A stretch of 11,879 nucleotides of DNA from CAYQAJ01 sp964415245 (lineage in GTDB: Bacteria; Planctomycetota; Planctomycetia; Pirellulales; Pirellulaceae): assembly GCA_964415245.1 (NCBI GenBank), contig CAYQAJ010000157.1, positions 1-11,879 of the forward strand, written 5' to 3'. The translations under genes and the position numbers were made by a program. A model generated the notes under the pieces. That model was not told the DNA's origin. It searched no databases and was given only the letters and a program-made list of their open reading frames with translations. Below, in pieces: positions 1 to 6,053 of the stretch; the first letter of the stretch is position 1, and each line of letters begins with the position of its first letter.

Positions 1-2
1 TG

Positions 3-2075
3 CTGGCCGTCGCCGCCTGGTGGACTCACGCCACGCTTACCCGCCAACGCGTCACTGCTCTGGTCGACCGCCTGGCCGAGGCACAAATCGCCAAGGTTCC
101 CGACATTCTGGACGAGTTGGCGCCGTACCGCTCGCGGGCGGAGCCGCTGCTGCGGCAAGCGATCGCGGATTCGCCGCCCCAGTCGCATCAGCGGCTACAT
201 GCCGCGTTGGCCCTGGCGCGTCACGACCCGGAGCAGGTCGACTTCCTCTACGAGCGACTCCTGACGGCCAAACCCGAGGATTTCGGCGTCATTCGCCAGG
301 AGCTGAGACGCTACCACGACCAACTCACCAACCAACTGTGGAACGAGTTGGAAACGGTCGGCGCCGACCCCGAACGGCGATTCCGCGCTGCTTGCGCCTT
401 GGCCGAGTACGACAGCGGTAATCCGCACTGGGACGATGCCGCCTCGTTCGTGGCCGGTCAGCTCGTGGCCCGCGACTCTCTTTCCGCCCGTTATTGGACC
501 GATGCGCTGGAGCAGGTCATGCCCAGTCTGCTCGAACCGATCGAGCAGGTGTACCGTCGAAAAGAAAGCCGACCCAACGAGCAGCGGTTGGCGGCCGAGA
601 TATTGGCGCAGTACTTCTCGCAGAAATCCGATCGTCTCGCATCTCTCCTTTTGGATGCCAGCGAGATCGAGTTTCTTTCCCTGCTGGCCGAGCTGCGCAA
701 CCACGAGCCCCGCGCCGTCGAACTTCTCGACACCGAGGCGATGCCGCGCGAACTGGCCGACGATGCCGACGCCATCCGACAAGCGAACGCTGCCGTTGCG
801 CTTTTAATGCTCGATCGACCGGAGCGCGTGTGGCCGCTGTTTGCCGATGGTCCCGATCCGCGGGTCGCCGCGCTCATAGTTCATCGCGTCGGGCGGATGC
901 AAGTGGCCCCCGACTTGATGGCCGAACGCCTCTTCGCCCTGAGCGAAGGGAGCGAGCGGCGCGGCCTGATCCTGGCTCTGGGCGAAATTCCCACCGATCG
1001 CTATCCGCCCGCGCTGCGACAACGACTGCTCGAATGGTTGGCGATTCGCTGGGAGTCTGACCCGGACCCGGGCATTCACGGTGCAACCGAGTACGTGCTT
1101 CACAAGTGGGAGGCCGACGACACGATTTCCGCAGCCCGCGATCGGCTCCAAGTCACTCATGCCGCCGCACTCGTCGACCCCGCCGCCGCTGGACTGCAGT
1201 GGTATGTCAACAGCCGCGCTGGCACGCTGGTCGTCGCCCAAGGACCCGTCGAATTCGAGATGGGCACGCCCGACGCGCCACCCAAAGAGCTGCCCGAAAC
1301 GCGGCACACCCGCCGCATCGAACGGACTTTCGCCGTCGCCGCGCACGAGATCACCCTGGCGGACCTCGCGCCGTTTCGGGCGATGCTCGACGCCAGCGAG
1401 CAAAAAGGAATTGCCCTCGTACCGCGTAAGGAAAACCCCGAGCCGATCTACCGCGACGACAGCACGCCCCCGCGCGACGACCAAGCGGCCGATTACGTGT
1501 CCTGGTACGAGGCGGTCGCCTACTGCAATTGGCTCACGCGCCAGGAGCTGGGCGAAGAGCACGTCTGCTTCGACGAAATCTACGACAACAGCGGCAATGT
1601 GATCGACTTCCGCGTTCGCGACGACTGTCTGAGCCGCCGGGGCTACCGCCTCCCCACGGAGGCCGAATGGGAGTACATGTGCCGCGCCGGAACGTCGACA
1701 GTGCGCTACTTCGGCAACGCCGACGAGTTGCTCGACGAATACGCCTTCTACCTCAACAACGGCGAACGTCGCCCCCATCCGGTGGGACGCAAGAAACCCA
1801 ACGCCCTGGGAATGTTCGACACCCTGGGCAACGTGCTCGAATGGTGCCTGGAAAAGGACACCCGCTATCCCGCCGAGCCGAATGCCTCGGTCGTGGTCGA
1901 CGTCCTGTGTACACCCGGGCTGGTGAACGAAAAAGAGCTGCGGGCCATGCGGGGAGGCGCCTTTTATCACCCCGGCGACGACCAGCGAGCGGCGTACCGG
2001 CAGTCCGTTTCGCCCGGCAGCCCGTATCCCACCACGGGATTCCGTCTGGCTCGCACCATCGCGACCAGCGAATGA
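3..2075 (+). CDS. C-terminal part of a membrane-anchored protein with an FGE/SUMF1-like domain, probably a planctomycete Ser/Thr kinase (5' end missing)
   Basis: The reading frame is open from the first bases, so the start lies upstream; 690 residues are visible. The first residues (LAVAAWW) look like the end of a transmembrane helix. Residues about 20-400 form an Ala/Leu-rich helical region with HEAT-like character. Residues about 407-688 form an FGE-sulfatase (SUMF1/EgtB/PvdO) domain, shown by YVSWYEAVAYCNWL, RLPTEAEWEY, LGNVLEWC, MRGGAF and the terminal GFRLAR. In planctomycetes this combination commonly follows an N-terminal Ser/Thr kinase domain and a membrane helix. The kinase part is outside the window, so that identity is inferred. 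The two catalytic cysteines of true FGE are absent (His and Gln occupy the aligned positions), so sulfatase maturation is unlikely. The domain more likely serves in binding or sensing. The gene converges on the deacetylase-like gene, with 36 bp between the stops. Confidence 0.85.
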   Translation: MAVAAWWTHATLTRQRVTALVDRLAEAQIAKVPDILDELAPYRSRAEPLLRQAIADSPPQSHQRLHAALALARHDPEQVDFLYERLLTAKPEDFGVIRQELRRYHDQLTNQLWNELETVGADPERRFRAACALAEYDSGNPHWDDAASFVAGQLVARDSLSARYWTDALEQVMPSLLEPIEQVYRRKESRPNEQRLAAEILAQYFSQKSDRLASLLLDASEIEFLSLLAELRNHEPRAVELLDTEAMPRELADDADAIRQANAAVALLMLDRPERVWPLFADGPDPRVAALIVHRVGRMQVAPDLMAERLFALSEGSERRGLILALGEIPTDRYPPALRQRLLEWLAIRWESDPDPGIHGATEYVLHKWEADDTISAARDRLQVTHAAALVDPAAAGLQWYVNSRAGTLVVAQGPVEFEMGTPDAPPKELPETRHTRRIERTFAVAAHEITLADLAPFRAMLDASEQKGIALVPRKENPEPIYRDDSTPPRDDQAADYVSWYEAVAYCNWLTRQELGEEHVCFDEIYDNSGNVIDFRVRDDCLSRRGYRLPTEAEWEYMCRAGTSTVRYFGNADELLDEYAFYLNNGERRPHPVGRKKPNALGMFDTLGNVLEWCLEKDTRYPAEPNASVVVDVLCTPGLVNEKELRAMRGGAFYHPGDDQRAAYRQSVSPGSPYPTTGFRLARTIATSE

Positions 2076-2083
2076 AACGGCGC

Positions 2084-2106
2084 GCGCCCCGCTCGAGCGG
2101 CGGCGC
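2084..2106. terminator. Candidate bidirectional terminator hairpin
   Basis: The 36-bp gap between two convergent genes contains a perfect 12-bp palindrome, CCGCTCGAGCGG (2089-2100). It is extended by outer arms GCGCC (2084-2088) and GGCGC (2102-2106), with a single bulged C at 2101. The RNA could fold into a stem of about nine G-C-rich pairs with a TCGA loop on either strand. No T-run follows on either side, so it does not meet the classical intrinsic-terminator definition. Its position between two stop codons is the main support. Confidence 0.45.
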
Positions 2107-2111
2107 AGCGA

Positions 2112-3548
2112 TCAATCGGCCGGCAGAAATTCTGCCAGCGGCCGCCACTTCCAATCCGGATCGCTCCGCAGCCACGCGTCGAAGGCGCGAATGCCGCGCG
2201 GCTCGTTGCCGTTGCCGTGAATGAGAATGATCCCGCCGCCTGCCACCGGATGATAAAAGGGCTCGGGCCGATCAGGGCGCACCAGCGCCATCCACGTGTT
2301 GCAGTCGATTGCGAGTAAGTCCATGCCTAGAATCTCCACGAGCCGCGGACCATCGTGGATCAAACCGGGGAACCGGTAGAACACCGTCGGCACGATGCCC
2401 CACTGTAGCATGTCCCGTTCGAGCCGCAGCGTGTCGGCCCGCAGCTCCTCGGCCGTGAAGTCGTTCATAAACCCGCCCGACTTGGGATGCGCCCAAGAGT
2501 GCAGCCCCCACGTGATTCCCACGTTCTCCTGGCGGCCCAGCTCGATGAGCGCTTGCATCTCGGTGGGGTGTTGTTCGAGCCATCGGCCGGAGACGAACAA
2601 CGTCGCGTTATAAGTTTGCTCGCCCGCTTGCGCCAGCTCCGACAACGACGAAAAAAACTTCCGTTCGTACGGCCGCAGCGACCAGCACAGGTCGACCGTC
2701 ACCGCCACGGACTTCTCCCCAGCCGGCCCGCGCGACGAACGCAAAGCGGCGCTGGCGTCGGACTGCTCGCGCAGCAGTCCCATCGACTTGGCCCAGGCCG
2801 TCCCCTCCAACCGCCCCGGGCGCGTGGCGTCGCGCAGCGCGTCGAGCGGCACCAGATACGATTGCAGACCGGTGGCGCAATCCGTGACGATCGCAGACGG
2901 CGTACCATCAACCACCACGTGGCGACGCACCAGCAGCGTGGTGCCCGCAGGCAGCGCTTCCGCTTTGTCGAAGTCGTGAAGCGAAGGCCGCACTTCCAGG
3001 TCGGCAGTTGTCGTCAATACCTCGTGAACCACTTCGAGCCGCTCGACACGGTGGGCGCGGTAGGGCGAATCGACCGACACCGGCTCCAATTCCACGCTCC
3101 GCTCGCCGCGAACCAGCCGCAGCGGCGGACCCGAATCGACCTTGTACTTCAACAGCGGCGCGCACTCCTCCAGCGGCGCGAAATGCCGGCCATCGATCAC
3201 CAGTAGCAACCGTTCGAGAACGTGCTCCTTGCCATCCGGCGTTTGCACTCGGTCGCCGCCGTTGACGAACTGCCACCGCCGCTGCTCGGGCCCCAACACC
3301 ACCGACCTTCCCGCCGCATCGAGCTCGGCGCTGCCGTCCATCAGCCGAGCCACCGTTTCGAGCGACACGTACACCGCCCCGTCGAACGAGACAGCCGCAG
3401 CGTCTTCCGGGATGGCCCGCCCCAGGAGCGATTCGGCCTGCCCATCGTCCGCCCAGGCGGCCATGCCCGTCGAAAGCGCAAGCATCGCCGTGACGCTAGC
3501 CAGCGCCGCGAAAAGAATCGATCGCGCCATGGGACTCGTACTTTTCAT
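2112..3548 (-). CDS. Secreted NodB-type polysaccharide deacetylase-like protein with copper-amine-oxidase-N-like and SH3-like modules
   Basis: 478 residues. A signal peptide is visible (MARSILFAALASVTAMLALS, ending near AWA-DD at residue 33), so the protein is probably exported. Residues about 54-86 and 117-153 resemble the two halves of a copper amine oxidase N-terminal-like domain (GAVYVSLETVARLM; DGRHFAPLEECAPLL), which often serves in wall binding. Residues about 184-237 resemble a bacterial SH3 module. Residues about 280-475 are NodB-like: HSWAH (350-354) fits the metal-binding H-S-x-x-H motif, RFP (392-394) fits motif 3, DCNTW (415-419) fits motif 4 and LIHG (442-445) fits motif 5. Motif 1, normally TFDDG, is TVDLC (284-288), so one of the two acidic residues is missing. 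A polysaccharide or peptidoglycan deacetylase is the likeliest role, but activity is uncertain. The start could instead be Met7, which lies directly before the signal peptide core. No strong ribosome binding site is seen for either. Confidence 0.85.
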   Translation of the reverse strand: MKSTSPMARSILFAALASVTAMLALSTGMAAWADDGQAESLLGRAIPEDAAAVSFDGAVYVSLETVARLMDGSAELDAAGRSVVLGPEQRRWQFVNGGDRVQTPDGKEHVLERLLLVIDGRHFAPLEECAPLLKYKVDSGPPLRLVRGERSVELEPVSVDSPYRAHRVERLEVVHEVLTTTADLEVRPSLHDFDKAEALPAGTTLLVRRHVVVDGTPSAIVTDCATGLQSYLVPLDALRDATRPGRLEGTAWAKSMGLLREQSDASAALRSSRGPAGEKSVAVTVDLCWSLRPYERKFFSSLSELAQAGEQTYNATLFVSGRWLEQHPTEMQALIELGRQENVGITWGLHSWAHPKSGGFMNDFTAEELRADTLRLERDMLQWGIVPTVFYRFPGLIHDGPRLVEILGMDLLAIDCNTWMALVRPDRPEPFYHPVAGGGIILIHGNGNEPRGIRAFDAWLRSDPDWKWRPLAEFLPAD

Positions 3549-3723
3549 CGCATCGGGTGATTCTATTCGACCCCGCGTCGCATCCCGCGCGACACACCGG
3601 CGACGAGTCGGCCCCCTCGGCAGTCGCGACGGCTTTCAATGTAACACGCCTGACCGCGCAAGTACACCGAAAGCGATACGTTTCGCCGATTCGCCTGTCG
3701 CGCCGCCCACCAGCCGCGATGCG
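3549..3723. other. Intergenic region between two minus-strand genes
   Basis: This 175-bp gap has no credible gene. It holds an 8-bp palindrome GTCGCGAC (3623-3630) and an inverted repeat CGAAA (3668-3672) / TTTCG (3681-3685) with an 8-nt loop, which could be a weak hairpin after the upstream membrane-protein gene. A loose -10-like TACATT lies on the minus strand near 3640. None of these is strong. The spacing suggests the two neighbouring minus-strand genes are transcribed separately. Confidence 0.3.
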
Positions 3724-4581
3724 TCACGCACGCACGGGTGGCTGAGCTACCGCCGCGGTTAACAGTTCCGCCGCACGATGCGCCTGGGCGAGAAAGGTTT
3801 GATAGTCGCACGGCTGCACGTACGTCAGTCGGCGGAACACCAGCAACCGGCCCCCTTCGACCACCAGCGTCAGCAGCCGATCGCCCAGCAAGAGCTCGAT
3901 CAGTGCGGGACCGATGCAAGCGGTGATCGCCGGCGCGTCATCCCCCACGACGGCGAACTGGCTTTGGAATTGCGGATGGTGTGCAAAAGGAATCGTGCCG
4001 CGGCGGCCCAACAGAAAGTTTTCGATCTTGCCCATCGTGCTGATGGGTATGATGCCGAAGTGTGGCAGGCGCTCGAAGCCGCTCGGGAACACGACCAGCG
4101 TCTGAGCACCGATTTCCGTCACGCTCCCCCACAGGTAGGCGTATTCGTAGTCCATGGCAAACATGGGCCGGCCACCCGCGCTCCCCTCCATCAGATTCAG
4201 CCCCTTCTGCGCGTGGGGATTCGCCATGAAGCTGATCGACTTTAGCAGGTCGTACTTTTCAACGTCGGCGCGCAGCGAAAACCGCAAACCGAGCGAATCA
4301 GCGAGCCCGGCCAGTTCGAGCGATCGGCGAGCACGCTTTCGCCCACCCCGCAGTAGAAGCGCCCCTGCAATACCGACCAGTGGCCACAGAAGCGCGGAGA
4401 GTCCGACCGGCGCCGAAACGGTATCGCCCCAGATTTTGAAGGCGACAAGCGAAGCCACGCAGGGCAAAATCACGCCCAGCGGAATGCACAACACAAAAAA
4501 CCAGAACAGCGCGTTAAATCGCCCGTAGCGCCCCCGCGCCTGGGCCAGCGCTTCCACGTTCCGATCACTTGCGCTCACCAT
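3724..4581 (-). CDS. Hypothetical membrane protein with two N-terminal helices and a cytoplasmic domain
   Basis: 285 residues, family not recognised by name. Two hydrophobic helices are visible at about 23-48 and 57-78. They are followed by a strongly basic stretch (RGGRKRARR, 79-86), which by the positive-inside rule puts both ends in the cytoplasm. The remaining 200 residues look like a folded alpha/beta domain with a conserved-looking core: GGRPMFAMDYEY (136-147), TLVVFPS (161-167), LPHFGIIPIS (172-181), FQSQFAVVGDD (205-215) and a C-terminal part with VVEGGRLLVFRR (240-251). This pattern of a small membrane anchor plus a soluble domain occurs in many uncharacterised bacterial proteins. 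No catalytic motif or cysteine pair suggests an enzyme. It is transcribed divergently from the DUF1080 gene and lies upstream of the deacetylase-like gene on the same strand. Start ATG at 4579-4581 has no clear ribosome binding site. Confidence 0.75.
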   Translation of the reverse strand: MVSASDRNVEALAQARGRYGRFNALFWFFVLCIPLGVILPCVASLVAFKIWGDTVSAPVGLSALLWPLVGIAGALLLRGGRKRARRSLELAGLADSLGLRFSLRADVEKYDLLKSISFMANPHAQKGLNLMEGSAGGRPMFAMDYEYAYLWGSVTEIGAQTLVVFPSGFERLPHFGIIPISTMGKIENFLLGRRGTIPFAHHPQFQSQFAVVGDDAPAITACIGPALIELLLGDRLLTLVVEGGRLLVFRRLTYVQPCDYQTFLAQAHRAAELLTAAVAQPPVRA

Positions 4582-4704
4582 AGGCCAACGCGCGACTGTA
4601 TTTTCGGTGCAACTCTACAATCAGGATTCCCGGCGACTGGCCGACGCGCGGCTCAATTCCGAGAGCGAATCAGGGACGACTGCGTTGGCCGCGTTGCGAA
4701 TTCG

Positions 4705-4732
4705 TTGTGTTCGTGGTCGGGCATTGTACAAT
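4705..4732 (+). promoter_or_regulatory. Candidate promoter for the DUF1080 gene, overlapping a palindrome
   Basis: TTGTGT (4705-4710) is separated by 16 nt from TACAAT (4727-4732), a fair match to sigma-70 elements. Transcription would start near 4739, about 50 nt before the chosen start codon. The -10 lies in a perfect 10-bp palindrome ATTGTACAAT (4723-4732), so the same TACAAT reads on the opposite strand toward the divergent membrane-protein gene. This is inferred from sequence pattern only. Confidence 0.35.
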
Positions 4733-4771
4733 CGCACTGGGTAGGACCGGCATCCGAGGCAATGCTCCAAC

Positions 4772-4778
4772 AAGGGAG
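4772..4778 (+). promoter_or_regulatory. Ribosome binding site that decides the DUF1080 start
   Basis: AAGGGAG lies 9 nt before ATG 4788-4790, a good Shine-Dalgarno match and spacing. It favours this start over the longer frame that opens at GTG 4707, inside the candidate promoter, and over the shorter ATG at 4875, which has no such site. Confidence 0.55.
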
Positions 4779-4787
4779 TTATGTCGC

Positions 4788-6053
4788 ATGATCATACTGA
4801 CCGAACGCGAATCCGGTTTCAATCGGCCTAGCCGAGTACATTCGAATCGACGTGATGGCAGCCGCATCCGTCAAATGGTCCGGTCGCTGGCGTGGATGGC
4901 CATCGCCGCCGCAAACTGTTCGCTGGCGCCGCGGCTAGCGGCCGCCGACGACACTCCGAGCGAAAAGGACGAGCCCGCCTTCAAGTCGATCTTCGATGGA
5001 AAGTCGCTCGACGGATGGGAGGGGGACCCCAAGTATTGGCGCGTCAAGGACGGCGTTCTGCTCGGCGAGGTGACGCCCGACACGCTGCTGAAGCGCAACA
5101 CGTTCATTATCTGGCGGGGCGGCGTGGTGGCCGACTTCGAGCTGAAACTCGAATACCGCGTGTCGGCTCAAGGGAACAGCGGCGTCGGATACCGCTGTGC
5201 GGAGATCGAAGGGCAGCCGTTTCTGCTGCGCGGCTATCAGGCCGACATCGAAGGGGGCGACAACTGGACCGGCATCAACTACGAAGAACGCGGCCGCGCT
5301 TTCCTGGCCATGCGCGGGCAGAAGACGATCGTCGAGCCGGGGCAGCGGCCTCGGCTGGTGGAACAACTCGACGATTCCGGGCGCCTGCAGAAGCTGGTCA
5401 AGAAGGAAGACTGGAACCAGTACCACCTGATCGTCCGCGGCAACCACATGCGGCACTATCTCAACGGCCACCTGATGAGCGAGGTGATCGACCTCGACAC
5501 CGCCAACAAGCGCCGCGCGGGCCTATTGGGCGTGCAGGTACACGTTGGCCCGCCGATGACCATAGAGTACCGCAACATCCGGCTCGCGCATCTGGAGCCC
5601 GACGACGACGAAGCGGCCAAAATGATCGCAGCCGACAACGACAACCTCACGCTTTCACCCGACGAGATGGCGAAACTGCTCACGTTCGACAACCCCAGCG
5701 GCCTGGAACACCTGATGAAGTCGATGGCGCGGCTAATCGCGCCTGCCGCCAGTCAACCCATAAGCGACGCCGCCCGGATCACGCTCAAATGCAAGCCGAG
5801 CTACGTGCCCCACGATCTTGTCGCGGGCTCCTCCGACCGGGCGGAAGCCGACGAGGAGGCGGGAAAGCAAAGTGACCTTGTGCTCATCGACGGCGACCGC
5901 ACAGTGCGCGTCCCGCTGGTGCCCGAGAAGCTGACCGAGCTCGACCCGGCGATCGCGTACGACTTCGATTTACGCTGGGCAGGCGATGCCAAGCGATACC
6001 GAATAACCCAGGTCCGCCGCGGCGACAAGGCGATTTACGGGGCGGCCGACTAA
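4788..6053 (+). CDS. Secreted 3-keto-disaccharide hydrolase-family (DUF1080) protein with an extra C-terminal region
   Basis: 421 residues from the chosen start. A basic N-region precedes a hydrophobic stretch (SLAWMAIAAANCSL, 33-46) and a likely signal peptidase site after LAAA (50-53), so the protein is probably exported. Residues about 66-267 form the DUF1080 / 3-keto-disaccharide hydrolase domain (PF06439). The typical opening is SIFDGKSLDGWEG (67-79), then YWRVKDGVLLGE (83-94), DFELKLEYR (116-124), GNSGVGYR (129-136) and the ending IEYRNIRLAHLE (259-270). The family is a concanavalin-like beta sandwich and is greatly expanded in planctomycetes. Some members hydrolyse or eliminate 3-keto-glycosides. 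Residues about 275-421 are a further region, partly acidic and ending in beta-like segments, that I do not recognise. A shorter start at ATG 4875 would give a compact signal peptide and cannot be excluded. The stop overlaps that of the opposing hydrolase gene. Confidence 0.88.
   Translation: MIILTERESGFNRPSRVHSNRRDGSRIRQMVRSLAWMAIAAANCSLAPRLAAADDTPSEKDEPAFKSIFDGKSLDGWEGDPKYWRVKDGVLLGEVTPDTLLKRNTFIIWRGGVVADFELKLEYRVSAQGNSGVGYRCAEIEGQPFLLRGYQADIEGGDNWTGINYEERGRAFLAMRGQKTIVEPGQRPRLVEQLDDSGRLQKLVKKEDWNQYHLIVRGNHMRHYLNGHLMSEVIDLDTANKRRAGLLGVQVHVGPPMTIEYRNIRLAHLEPDDDEAAKMIAADNDNLTLSPDEMAKLLTFDNPSGLEHLMKSMARLIAPAASQPISDAARITLKCKPSYVPHDLVAGSSDRAEADEEAGKQSDLVLIDGDRTVRVPLVPEKLTELDPAIAYDFDLRWAGDAKRYRITQVRRGDKAIYGAAD

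Noticed and set aside
804..1970. Long open frame (388 codons) on the minus strand inside the FGE-domain gene
   Set aside because: It is antisense to a protein with clear domain motifs, its translation is low in recognisable motifs, and such frames are expected opposite GC-rich genes.
4707..4787. Upstream extension of the DUF1080 protein from GTG 4707
   Set aside because: It begins inside the candidate promoter and lacks a ribosome binding site; AAGGGAG precedes ATG 4788.
4582..4787. Mobile-element or attachment-site ends near strand changes
   Set aside because: No terminal inverted repeats, target duplications, transposase or integrase motifs, or tRNA gene were found in this gap or the others.
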